The notes under the pieces: model-generated | Told to the model about the DNA's origin: nothing | Database searches by the model: none | Seen by the model: only the letters and a program-made list of their open reading frames with translations | Source: Hirudo medicinalis | Lineage: Eukaryota > Annelida > Clitellata > Hirudinida > Hirudinidae | Assembly: GCA_011800805.1 (NCBI GenBank) | Contig: MPNW01000210.1 | Location: 26,586-79,021, forward strand | Length of the DNA: 52,436 nt | Direction of reading: 5' to 3' | Translations under genes and position numbers: made by a program | In this document: piece after piece, positions 1-10,192 of the stretch | Position numbering within the stretch: the stretch's first letter is position 1 | How the letters are laid out: each line of letters starts with the position of its first letter

Positions 1-1190
1 CAACACCCTGTGAATGACTCTTCATTGAGTGATTACGAGTTCTCAGCTGGAGCATAAAAAAACAAAACGAGCCTCGAATTGAGATGGAATGAAGAGAGTG
101 AAGTGAGAAGTGAAGTGAGGAGTGAAGTGAGGATTGAAGTGAGGAATGTGTTGGAGTGAGACGCACACGCGTCGGCACTCCATCAAAGGCACAAAGGCAC
201 CGATTATGACGAGATCTGCCACGGATGATGAAGATTCTGAGCTTCTGAACGTGCGGGATTTTCTACTAATGGGATTAAAATAAAATTTATTTTATTCCAC
301 GCCAAAATGACCAGATTCGGGTAATGGAAAGAAGGCCATGCCGGCTGGAAAGTTGTGAAATTTGTGAGGAAGCACTATTGAGCAATTACTCTGGACACCA
401 GAATCGAAAAGGCATTTCGACTTTTCAACTTTTCGACTTTTTAACCTATCAGTGCCTTGCACCTCCGTCGTCGAGATTAGTTCAATTATTGAAGATAATT
501 TTACCTGCCGTCATTTGAGCATTCGATCGTAGAAATATTGTGGAAATGTGGCGTAAAGGTTTTCCGGAATATCGAGGTTAAATAATGTAACGGAGTGGTT
601 TTGAAGGAGGAATTGTTGTCTCTCACGAGAACCACCCGGTGTCAGGGTGTGCAATCAATCTGGCATGTTTCCTTTCCACACGGAAATGTCGTTAATTATT
701 CTCATTAGATGGAAAACCATGCAACCACCTGCTTTTACGCATGAATGAGCATCTAATTGCCCTTTGAAAAGATTCAACCTTTTTTTCGAATTTCTCTCAA
801 CTCATCTTTATTATCTTTTTCATCTGAAACAAAAAATTGAAAGAGTCGAGCAGAACAAAAGGAGGGTCAAATGAGACGGGCCTCATTTTTTGACATTTTT
901 AGTTTTGTAGCCATTTTGTTGTTTGGAAATTGGTGCGCGTTGACGAAGAGTTTGTAACAACAACTACTACAACTACAACTAATACTGCCACAACTACAAC
1001 TACTACAACTACTACTACAACAACTACTACTATTACAACCTGATTACACTTTACAATCGAGGTTTTTTAAATCGACGTTTTGTTTCCCCGCTTTGCAGAA
1101 ATTTCAAAATAAGGTAAATATTTATTTTCATTGAATTGAATAGTAATAACAACAACAATAATAATAAAGACATCTAATTTTCAAATAAAT
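1..1190. other. gene-poor left edge with simple repeats
   Basis: No convincing exon is visible. Between about 97 and 145 there are short imperfect repeats of a GTGAAGTGAGGA-like unit, and 957-1040 is a degenerate ACT/ACA trinucleotide tract. The predicted reading frames here are short and show no recognisable domain. At 1090-1114 the sequence CTTTGCAG, then AAATTTCAAAATAAG, then GTAAAT could delimit a 15-nt microexon, but nothing nearby can be joined to it. Confidence 0.4.
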
Positions 1191-1227
1191 TCCAAATTAA
1201 CAAATAAATGATTTATTGGATTGTTGT

Positions 1228-1520
1228 TCAGTTGTGAACCGAAAAATTACCTTGTTGAGAGGTCAACAACAACAACGACAACAACTGCTTCGTCACCAAC
1301 AACAACAGCAGCAGGATCATCTCAAACGAATCCGATGTTCGAAAAGACGAGTTAAAATACTTCGAGGAGAAACTTTTGTAAATTCCCTCCTAAAGGATCA
1401 CAAGCCATGATCGGGTCGTTAGCATTTCCTTCCATTTCCATGGAAACGAAGAGGATGAAGACGACGACGAGGACGACATCTCCATGGCGGATGACAAGAA
1501 CTCCTTGGCGTAAACAAGAG
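1228..1520 (+). other. possible coding relic or terminal exon, Q/N/T-rich then acidic
   Basis: All three frames of a CAA-rich tract are open for a while (poly-Q, poly-N and poly-T/A). One frame ends with the plausible peptide ESDVRKDELKYFEEKLL before a TAA. The same frame, after two close stops, continues into an acidic stretch ending ISMADDKNSLA before a TAA near 1513. This looks like the tail of a real protein, but no upstream exon, start codon or family can be assigned. It may be a terminal exon with an alternative end, a decayed exon, or chance in low-complexity DNA. Confidence 0.2.
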
Positions 1521-1851
1521 CGCATTATAGCGCATGCGTGTCCAGCCGGAATATATACGGAAGCCTGTGATCTTACACGGGAATGCACGCTTAGACGACT
1601 GTATTAAGTAATCTTGGGAACCATCAGGATGGAGATCCTCATCTTCCACAACTCGAATCCACAACTCAGATCAACAATCCACAACCAGATTCCACACTGC
1701 CATTTCACCGGCAGCACGAGAACCCTGTGTTGATGCATTCAATCCATTTGAATGGCAACCGATGATTTCAAACGTCACAAGTCCTTCAACGGCGCAGAGC
1801 AAGGAAAATGAAATGTTCTCCTCCAGGAAATCCATTTCTCCGCTCATCGGA

Positions 1852-1859
1852 TGACGTCA
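1852..1859. promoter_or_regulatory. palindromic CRE (TGACGTCA)
   Basis: A perfect TGACGTCA palindrome, the consensus site of CREB/ATF bZIP factors. Others occur at 7420-7427, 45904-45911 and 45924-45931. No transcript start can be tied to this copy. Confidence 0.35.
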
Positions 1860-1960
1860 CGATGTTAACAGCGTCGCAAATGGACAACCCATTTGTCGAC
1901 GTTGATTGACATTTGATTGACATTTGATTGAAATTGATTGACATTGACATTGACATGCTG

Positions 1961-1984
1961 GTTGTTGTTGTTGTTGTTGTTGTT
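1961..1984. repeat. (GTT)8 microsatellite
   Basis: Perfect GTT trinucleotide run. Just upstream, 1907-1950 is a run of TTGATTGACA-like units. Together they give the antisense frame a spurious Thr/Ser/Met-rich peptide. Confidence 0.9.
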
Positions 1985-2204
1985 CTGAGGTAATCATTAA
2001 GGTGATGATGACTTAAAGAAATACATTTGACATTCAACCATTTTGTTGTTGTGAAGTTACTTGTTTTCGTAAACATGAAAGTCAACATTTAAAATCATAT
2101 ATCATTACAATTAATTAAATTAACAATAATTAAATTAACAATAATTAAATTAACAATAATAAATTGTGCTTTAGACTTTTTAATGCCTCATGTATCCGAA
2201 TCGG

Positions 2205-2352
2205 TAGTGAAGATACTAGTGTCCCCAGACCATTTGATTAGCCTCTCCTGCCCGGGGGCGCTCCCTGGCGGTGCAGACTGAGTTGCGAACACATCACGGC
2301 TATGGTCCAAACCCGCCCATGTAGGAGCTCAACCCGCTGAGCTAACCCAAAT
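2205..2352 (-). repeat. tRNA-derived SINE-like element
   Basis: On the minus strand, starting near 2350, the sequence has a good RNA polymerase III A box (TAGCTCAGCGGG, matching TRGCNNAGYNGG) inside a foldable D-arm. About 45 nt further on is a degenerate B box (GTTCGCAACTC). A GC-rich body follows down to about 2230. This is the arrangement of a tRNA-derived SINE head. The anticodon and acceptor stems are too degraded for a working tRNA gene. Exact ends and target duplication are not clear. Confidence 0.55.
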
Positions 2353-2417
2353 ATTAATCTCAAATATTAATTAAGCAGAACTAATAGCTTAATGAATAAT
2401 AATAATAACCAATAATA

Positions 2418-2692
2418 ATTATTTATACGGCGGTAATGGCAACAGTGGTAATGTGTCGTGTTCGAAACCCAGCCTGCACTGCCACAAGCGCCCTTGAAAT
2501 ACATTGTTTATTAACGTTCGTTGCATAACTGGATTATTGGGACGGTGCTCCCGCAACGGGATTCGAATCCGTGCTGCCATCATGAGGGGCGCAACCATGC
2601 GGAAGCACCAAGCACCCTCGGGAAGGAGCACTAAATAAATGGTTAACAAAAAAGCGCCTCTGACGCTGTGCATGTGGCGCTATATAAATGAA
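2418..2692 (-). repeat. composite interspersed repeat with nested tRNA-like insertion
   Basis: Read on the minus strand, this begins with a block shared with 5158-5294 (GCGCCACATGC...GCGTCAGAGGC, GTTAACCATTTAT, CTCCTTCCC) and ends with the second half of the same repeat (GGGCGCTTGTGGCAGTGCAGG, GGTTTCGAACACGACACATTA, TTGCCATTACCGCCGTAT). Between the halves are about 110 extra bases, flanked by a short AGGGTGCTTG/AGGGCGCTTG near-duplication. They contain a 66-nt tRNA-like segment whose ends pair (GGTGCTTCC with GGGAGCACC) and which has a B-box-like GATTCGAATCC. Partial copies of the outer repeat lie at 3079-3107, 27452-27478 and 27513-27542. Confidence 0.6.
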
Positions 2693-2699
2693 CCACATG

Positions 2700-3950
2700 C
2701 TTAAAAGTAATGTTCAGATATTTCGATATAGAAATTAGAAGTTAGATTATTTTTAAAATACCTCGAATTAAATAGATTTTAAGACCCAGAACCACAAACT
2801 CCTCAGTCACTTAAAAGGAAACACGAATCTCTCCCTTGTTGCTTTTCGTAGATTGTTTATGTAAACATTATTGAGTAAATTAATTACAATTCTTTGTTGT
2901 TATATAATATATTAACATTATTGTTATTATTATTATTATTTTCTCCATAATTTATTGTAAGGAATTCAAAAATTGATATTAAAAGACGGAAAGAGGGGAG
3001 TTGAAATTTTTCGACGAAAACATGTTTTTTGTGATTACAATTACAATTCTAATTGACATTCAACTTGCAATTCGTTTATGTAGCGCCACAAGCAGAGGCG
3101 CCTTTTCCCTCAAACAAATTGAACAAACTCCAACTGATTTGTTAAAAAAAACAATTTTTGAAATCAAAAACTAGAAACTTTCAAAATGCAAGAAAGGTTT
3201 TTCAGCAATTAGTAAAAAAGACAATTTTGAAATTGTTTGGAATTCATTTCGATCCGATCGTGTTTCATTTTAAGCAATTCTTTGTTTATTCTTGTGTTTG
3301 TGTTCTCAGGTTTGACTTGCAAACATTAATTTTGTTTGCAACAAATCATATTTCTGGTCATTTTTAGAAATTACGATTTATTGGCTTATTATTTGTCTGT
3401 TATTTGTCGCATTCCATCACAATTGCAGGTAAATTTCTCTCGCAATTTTCAGTATTTCAAGTCAAATTCGCTACTTTGTTATTCTCTTCTCCATGCCCGG
3501 TTGTTAAATGCAGATTCTGAATCGACCTCTTAAATATTTCAACCTTCTATTTTGCCAGCTTTCAGTTAAAATTCTGAGCAGCACGCTGGAATGTTAGAAG
3601 TCTGAAATGGCATTAAAATTGATGGCTTCATTCTCATCCAGGCGCCAAAGTCCTACTGGAAAAGGTGGATGCATTTTTGATAAATTTCCATCTCTTCTCC
3701 TCCTCCTCCTTGTCCAGCTCACAACAATTGTATTTTACTTTATTTATTTATAATTGTTTTAATCGACGTCTCGATGTCTGCTTATTTTAAAAATACGCTC
3801 AGCGAACGTTGGAATATTTCGGGAGAATTAAAAGAAGAAAATACAAGAAGAAATTAGATGATGGATGATCTTTGTGATGTCAGAAGCTGGGTTCTTGAGA
3901 GGCACTATTTACGTCACACTGGAACTTATTCGTTGCTGCATATATGACAG

Positions 3951-3995
<45 letters not shown>

Positions 3996-5150
3996 TTCAA
4001 ATATGTTTTAACACATTCATGATAATAAAATTAGTTGTAATGTAATTATGAATGTAATAATTAAGATTATAATTTTCACTCGTTTCTATAAATTCACGAA
4101 TTTTATAAATTTTAATTTCAACGCAAAAACGTGGGAGTGAAATTCATTGCACCGGAGCTGGCCGATACCATTTTACGATACAAAGGGGTGTCCAGCCTTC
4201 GTGGCGTGAACAAATGTTGCACTGTGAGACTGTCGCATAAAAACCTCAACATGTCCTTTATCACTGCCTACCCCCCTCCTTTTCAATTGTTTTGGATGAT
4301 TGTTTGTTTGCATGGTTTATTATGATAATTGTTTGTACTTCAATGTATTTCACTAATTGTCATTATTAGTCATTTATTAGAAATAAATTTTACATACAAA
4401 TTTTAAAAATAAAAATATATTTTTATTATAAAAAATAAATGTTTACGTTTTTCATCTAAATTTATTTATACTTTAAATTGGAAAAATTTGTAATTAAACA
4501 AAAAAAATAAAAAAATAAATAAAAATTGTTCCGAATGAAATAAGTCGAGATAAAAGTTGATGAAATGAAGCAAGTGAGCACCAGTTAATGCCGAGGACAT
4601 TCAACTTGCAATTCTCCGCTGACCAATGACGGCGTATGGTTTCAGGCAATTCTCCCGCATCAACTTGATTGCCTACAACGCAAGTCCTCCCATTCCACAC
4701 ATCCCTTGGACAGACAAACCTTAAACACACATGCCCTGAGCACACCCTGAGGCACTCATCCCTTAAGCATGCATCCTTATCCTCATCCTTATCCTCATCC
4801 TTACACCTCTGTCCATACGTCTTTCATCCACCACCTCCTCATCTACATTGTCTTACTCGTTCCTCAAATAACCTCTAAACATATCGCAGAGCAAAAAAGC
4901 ACCCCCCACGAGAGTGATAAGAGGACCTACGCCGTTCTGATAAAGAACGCGCACTGCTCGAGAAAGTGGTTGAATGTGTCAATGTCGTCTGCTAGCGCGA
5001 AGCTCTTATCATTCACAAGCTCTTATTCATTCATCTGTTTTTGCTAATTTTTTAGATTTGAAATTATAATTGTGTTATTGTTGTTGTTGTATCGAGGGAT
5101 TGAACATTTGTAAATAACATCTGTATCGGCAATAAATTTGATGATGTAAA
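2700..5150. other. AT-rich non-coding stretch
   Basis: No supportable gene. It holds a fragment of the GCGCC/GAGGCGCC interspersed repeat at 3079-3107, a (GTT)n run at 3950-3993, and a 19-bp exact repeat (GACATTCAACTTGCAATTC) at about 3055 and 4600. A short CTTATCCTCATC tandem lies near 4775-4800. The open frames are short and lack domain signatures. Confidence 0.5.
3950..3993. repeat. (GTT)n microsatellite
   Basis: About 15 uninterrupted TTG/GTT units. Confidence 0.9.
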
Positions 5151-5157
5151 TGTACTT

Positions 5158-5296
5158 CATTTATATAGCGCCACATGCATAGCGTCAGAGGCTCTTCTTG
5201 TTAACCATTTATATAGCGCTCCTTCCCAAGGGCGCTTGTGGCAGTGCAGGCTGGGTTTCGAACACGACACATTACGACTGTTGCCATTACCGCCGT
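5158..5296 (+). repeat. interspersed repeat, uninterrupted copy
   Basis: This is the intact counterpart of the composite copy at 2418-2692, in the opposite orientation: two ATTTATATAGCGC-type blocks, CTCCTTCCCAAGGGCGCTTG, then GGTTTCGAACACGACACATTA and TTGCCATTACCGCCGTAT. The antisense of TTCGAACAC gives a B-box-like GTTCGAAACC, hinting at a pol III origin, although no good A box is seen. Confidence 0.6.
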
Positions 5297-5870
5297 ATGC
5301 AGGAACGCAACCAAAACTGATAATTGGTTGGAATAATATTTAACAAATTCCTTTGCTTCAAGATAACTTTCAAGATTTCGAAATGCTGAAGTGCAGTTTT
5401 ACAGACGGAATCCCATTAATTTAAACGATTTTAATTAATAAGATATCTTATTAATTAAAAATATTATTGATTAAAAAATATTATTAACTAAAAAAGAAAA
5501 CAAAGCACCGCCATTAAGTTGGCAAATGATTTACACGGTTTTTCCAGCGGAAAATCCACAATGCCGTGCTAACCAAAGTACGTCATACATAATCAGGATG
5601 ATGAAGACCTTCACTGACCCTGGATTGACCCTGGGTTGACCTCTTGTTATGGTCGCATCACAAGGTCAACTCCTTCCATAAAAAGCCTAAAAACGGATGC
5701 ACCTTACAAATTCTTCCGTACCTAAAATTGTTCTTTATAAGTTAAAAATATTTTTCGCTTTAATTTCTTGAAAATCCACTTTAATCCGTCAATTAAAGAG
5801 AATAATTGCATAGAAAAAAGAAGCGTTTTGTACTAAATTTTGTAGCAGCAGTTTTAAGATTTCACAGTTA

Positions 5871-6235
5871 ATGACAGCATTCATAACGATAGCATTCATA
5901 ATAATAGCATTCACAATATTAGCATTCACAATGATAAAGGTCATAATAGTAGCATTCACAATTACAGCATTCACAATGTTAGCACTCACGTTAATAGCAT
6001 TCACAATGTTAGCACTCATGTTAATAGCATTCACAATGTTAGCACTCACGTTAATAGCATTCACAATGTTAGCACTCACGTTAATAGCATTCACAATGTT
6101 AGCACTCACGTTAATAGCATTCACAAAGTTAGCACTCACGTTAATAGCATTCACAATGTTAGCACTCACGTTAATAGCATTCACAATGTTAGCACTCATG
6201 TTAATAGCATTCACAATGTTAGCATTCATAATTAT
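5871..6235. repeat. 30-bp minisatellite with diverged flank
   Basis: From about 5969 to 6225 a 30-bp unit (TTAATAGCATTCACAATG plus TTAGCACTCACG) repeats about eight to nine times with very few substitutions (C/T in CACG/CATG, one AAAG). Bases 5871-5968 carry a looser half-length version (GCATTCATAATAATA-like). Because the unit length is a multiple of three and free of stops in some frames, both strands give long repetitive open frames. These are a consequence of the repeat, not evidence for a gene. Confidence 0.9.
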
Positions 6236-6299
6236 GTCTTAACTTTGGCAAAACAGATATATAGTCGTTTGGATTTGTTGAAGTATTTGTTTAAATCCA

Positions 6300-6545
6300 T
6301 CCTCAGAATAATTAATCGTAATTAATCACAGGTAAGCATAATTATTCATAATTAACCAAAATTAATCGTAATCAATCTTAACGAGGCATAATAAGCCTTA
6401 ATGAATAATAATTATTCTTAATAAAGCATAATTAAAAGTTAATCATAATTACCATAATTAATCATGGTTAATGATAATCAATCATAATTAACCATAATTA
6501 TTCATAATCACTCATAATTAATCATAATTAACTATAATTAATCAC
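6300..6545. repeat. TAATTA/ATCATAATTA low-complexity tract
   Basis: Dense imperfect repetition of AATTAATCATAATTA-like words, with TAAT cores every few bases. It could be a decayed short tandem repeat. TAATTA is also the core site of many homeodomain proteins. No coding potential. Confidence 0.6.
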
Positions 6546-6920
6546 GATGTCTTTTATCAATGACTCTTCAATTCATATTTTCGTGATTAAATAAACAAAT
6601 AATTGAATATTTAATGCATTTTTGTTGAATGAACGAACGGGCGAATAAACGAATGAATTTTAACCACGAATTCATTAAAATTGCATTGAATTAACTTATT
6701 AAATCATAATTTCTTTTAGAGATAATTTGTCTTAATTTTTCATAAAAAATCACGTGCTAATAATAATTATTTCTCAGACAAATTCGAGTTAATCCAACAG
6801 AATTTCACAAAAAATCTTCGACTCCATTCATCGAGTTGTTGAAGGTCTGGCATCGGCAACATAATGCAAAGGATATCGTTTTATAGCTGGAAATCATTCA
6901 ACAGAAATGATGGCCTTTTA

Positions 6921-7348
6921 GCGCCATTTTAGCACAAAATGTTAGGCATACAATTTGTGCGAATGAAAGTGGTACGTTTGAGTGTCTATCAAATGTCCGC
7001 ATTCTATTGAGCGCCATTGTATTGCCCCCGTGCGCTGACATTATGCGCTAACCCTGCCTAACCTTCCAAAACAAGATTGCTTTCCTCTCTGGATCATTCC
7101 ACTCACTTTTAGCGCTTCACACCACTCGACTAGAGATCTGAAAATGGTTTTCATTGCACTCAGGACGCCAGTTCCTGCAAGTGATCTCCTGATTTGGCTC
7201 TTGAAATGTCTGCTGATCATTCAGATGAATCTGTACTCTAGGGCGCATAAAAACTTCGAGCGCCAAGCACGCTTTATGCGCTTCCCTAGCGCCAACCGAA
7301 CAGGATCGATAAGGGAGTCAATGCGGAGAAGATAAATATGCCCGGCGC
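6921..7348. other. cluster of GCGC-containing words in AT-rich DNA
   Basis: Ten GCGC tetramers (6921, 7011, 7032, 7045, 7112, 7243, 7260, 7278, 7289, 7345) fall within about 430 bp, mostly as AGCGCC or TGCGCT, while the surroundings are AT-rich and GCGC-poor. No gene start is evident. It could be a regulatory region or a remnant of the GCGCC-bearing repeat family. Confidence 0.45.
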
Positions 7349-7419
7349 TGTAATCTTTCTCAAATCTCATTTCAAACTTTTCCAATGTTTTCCAGCTGAC
7401 AACTTCCTCCCTAGAAGAG

Positions 7420-7427
7420 TGACGTCA
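7420..7427. promoter_or_regulatory. palindromic CRE (TGACGTCA)
   Basis: Perfect TGACGTCA site about 75 bp after the GCGC-rich stretch. No transcript can be assigned. Confidence 0.35.
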
Positions 7428-7439
7428 CGGAAAACCAGT

Positions 7440-8745
7440 AGCAGATGCGTTTTGATTTAATTTCGATCCTGTCACTTTACCATCACCACCACCATCACCA
7501 TCGTCGTCGTCGTTGTCTTACTTACACCGATCCTAAAGCGTTGTAACTTGCCCAAAGTAATTTGTCATTTGTTAATATATTACATTAGTATCAGTTAGAT
7601 TATTAATCATGAAATAATCAAAAATATGTTATAAAACATGATTCAATAATTAAGATATATTTGTTATGGCATAAACAATTTTAATACTTAAAATGCGTAT
7701 TTACGCTTTAAACTAAGTGCACTTTTGAGCATTATTTAAGCGACTAAATGCTAAATAATTGTCAAAAATAATTTCAATCCTGAGAATGACGTTAATTCCC
7801 TTGCTCATCGAATTGCAAACAAGAGGACTGCAGTGGATCTCAATCAATCACGAACATTTTCCATCTCTCTTTCCTTCTTATTTCAGCCATGCTTTCCAGA
7901 CGTCTTTCAGTCGAATTTTAAAAGCACTTTTCTTGCTTAATCCTATTTGTTGATCTGTTTTGGTTTTTTTGCGATGAATTGCAAAAACTTCAAAGGAAAT
8001 TTCTTCAGAAATTGGTTCTGACGGGTTTCTTGAGAACGTATTCCAGAACTAATAATTTGTCAAAATGATGACGAAAATGATCTTAAAATGAGTGGATATG
8101 ATTCGAATTCTTCCGTCCATCTGAAGACTCTGGGAACATCATATGACATCCTATGGACCACCAACGGACACATTTAATTTTAACTGTTTTATATTTAAAT
8201 AATTTAATATCATCTTTTGCTTAGATAATCTCAAGAAATAAATTGCACAAGAGATGCTTTGTTTTAAACATTGTTGGAAGTTGATGAAATCGGAGCGGGA
8301 TAATCCACAGATTAAAATCATTCCACCTTCACTTGTTGCAGATCGCACTTTCCATATGACAATCATTTCTCCTCTTTTCAAACTGGTTTGAAAGTCGATG
8401 TTACTTTCATAATTCAACAATGCAACCGACGGCTATCGAATGTAAGTTGTTTTAAGAGTTCCCAGTGAGAGTCGTATGTCTGAATTGGTAATCGTCTCGT
8501 TGTCTTGTTTCAAACAGTTGTCGAAACAAAGTTGAGTTTCCGTTGCTTTTGAAGATGAGTTTCATACGAAAGACAAACCAACAATAACAAAATGCATCTG
8601 GTAGGTTAGGTTGTTGTGCGAGGTGTTGATACAGAATGCTCACAACTTAACTGTTAATATTAATTTTCACAACGAAAGACCATTATCAGATACATCACCC
8701 ACCCATCCGACCTGAACAGATTCAAGTGAATTGCCACCAAGAACC
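7440..8745. other. non-coding stretch, nothing assignable
   Basis: Contains a short CACCAC/CATCGTCGT triplet tract near 7482-7515 and AT-rich DNA. Minus-strand frames at 8151-8643 are open but have no recognisable domain, no flanking splice signals that connect, and no typical codon pattern. Confidence 0.4.
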
Positions 8746-8751
8746 CCTAGT

Positions 8752-9351
8752 CACCTGTCTAAAGCAACGAAATCCTCGTGGCCGAGCAGAGTAACTACAA
8801 AGTGAAAGCTGTCACCACCCATCACCTGTGGTCACATGAGTATTAGTAAATTAGATAACACGACTCTCGAGATAAGCCCCAACAGGTGCGCAGTTCACCT
8901 GCAACACATCTCACCTGTTATCAAGGTAAACTTTATAACTAGTAATGATATCAAAGTTTTTTGCTACCATTCACAGGTACCATCACCAGGTACCATGACT
9001 GGTTAAAGTTTCCGCTGTCGACCCACACGTCCTCAGCAGTTAATTCGGTCATTAAAAGATGAAATTTCAACAGACCACAGACAAACATTTTCATGGTGAA
9101 TCTTTTCAGAGGCTGGAATCAAAAAAGCACCCAAATGACATGAAAACCTCCACCCAAAGGACCAAAAATCAACAAATACTTTATTAACCGATGCCGGCCG
9201 TCGATGTCGAGCGAGTAGCAATCACATCAGGTGAGCAATGAGTCAAGGTCAGGTGATAAGCAGGTGATATCTGACAATGAGGAACAAAAGTCCAGAGAAA
9301 GTAATACTGCTCTCGAGAATCAAATGAAATTTTAGCAATCGTTAGCAGGTG
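8752..9351. promoter_or_regulatory. homotypic E-box cluster (CAGGTG/CACCTG), candidate enhancer
   Basis: Nine exact CAGGTG/CACCTG hexamers lie in 600 bp (8752, 8823, 8883, 8896, 8912, 9228, 9250, 9261, 9346), plus two CAGGTAC near-matches at about 8973 and 8986. About 0.3 would be expected by chance in equal-composition DNA, and fewer at this base composition. This hexamer is the core site of Snail/Slug/ZEB zinc fingers and of E-protein bHLH heterodimers. The nearest gene is the LYRIC-like gene, whose 3' end is at 10.19 kb. Regulatory function and target are inferences. Confidence 0.5.
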
Positions 9352-9399
9352 AACTAGTGAACAGAATGAACGCAGAACGAAAGCAAGAGTGAATGCACG

Positions 9400-10190
9400 A
9401 TCGACGAAAGATTAGATGGCAAGCACCACGTATATTTGTCTCTTCCTGTACAACAAATAATGTCAAATTGCATATACTCCAAATCAATGTATCAATCTAG
9501 AGATTGCAGTTCAATGGACAGGATTGGAATAATTGTTATAACTACTTGTTAATAAAACGACCGGGCGTCGTCAACTCGTGAGAAATCAACCACAAAACAA
9601 TCGAGAAAATCCTCCCGAACTCGTCTCCATCGAAGAACCTTTAAAAACTCTCCACGGGACAAAACACCAGCGGTTCGAAGATTGTATCATGATCAAGGCA
9701 CGAATCGCAAGACGGGTCGAACGCCCTCGACCGGAAGGGGACTCTTCCGAAGAGCAGTAGCCGAGTAAGATGGCTTTGGAATGGTTCTGCTTTTTCCCAA
9801 AACAAATCCTAGCGAGACGCCGACCGGGCGGCAGGAACGAAACACGTTTGCACGATGCTCTCGAAACGACGGATTAACATACGATACGGTCAAGGTAAAA
9901 TATTGTTTTAAACCGAACCCAGCCGCACATACAATCGAGCTAATATACAAAATATATTCGATTCCAAGGAAGTCTCGCAAACAGTTCAAAAGATGACTTG
10001 AGTATCGTTGCTATGTACATTCGCAGGATTCTATGCTTGCGATTGTGATAATGATCGTCGTCATGTAAGCATCAAGACTGCAAGGGACAACTGTCAAGGT
10101 TCTCCCAGATTTCACAGATGTCGACAGTTTCAGGTGGTGATAACGATGATGGTGATGACGGTAAAGATGGCGAATCATGTCTTGGTAGAA
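9400..10190. other. 3' flank of the LYRIC-like gene
   Basis: Base composition becomes less AT-rich at about 9555-9880. A GTG-initiated frame at 9578-9760 and an antisense frame at 9693-9989 are open but have no ATG at the expected place or family resemblance. Part of this may be 3' UTR of the minus-strand gene ending at 10193, but no clear polyadenylation signal was identified. Confidence 0.35.
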
Positions 10191-10192
10191 AA

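Noticed and set aside
2520..2590. Functional tRNA gene
   Set aside because: The ends pair and there is a B-box-like core, but the element is only 66 nt, lacks an A box and has no anticodon arm.
5949..6235. CRISPR-like array
   Set aside because: The 30-bp units are directly adjacent with no unique spacers, and the DNA is animal nuclear sequence.
5789..6242. Long open frames on both strands, 123 and 146 codons
   Set aside because: Produced wholly by the 30-bp minisatellite; no promoter, no splice context, and the peptides are simple repeats.
9578..9760. 60-codon plus-strand frame
   Set aside because: It starts with GTG, has no family resemblance and lies in the 3' flank of the opposite-strand gene.
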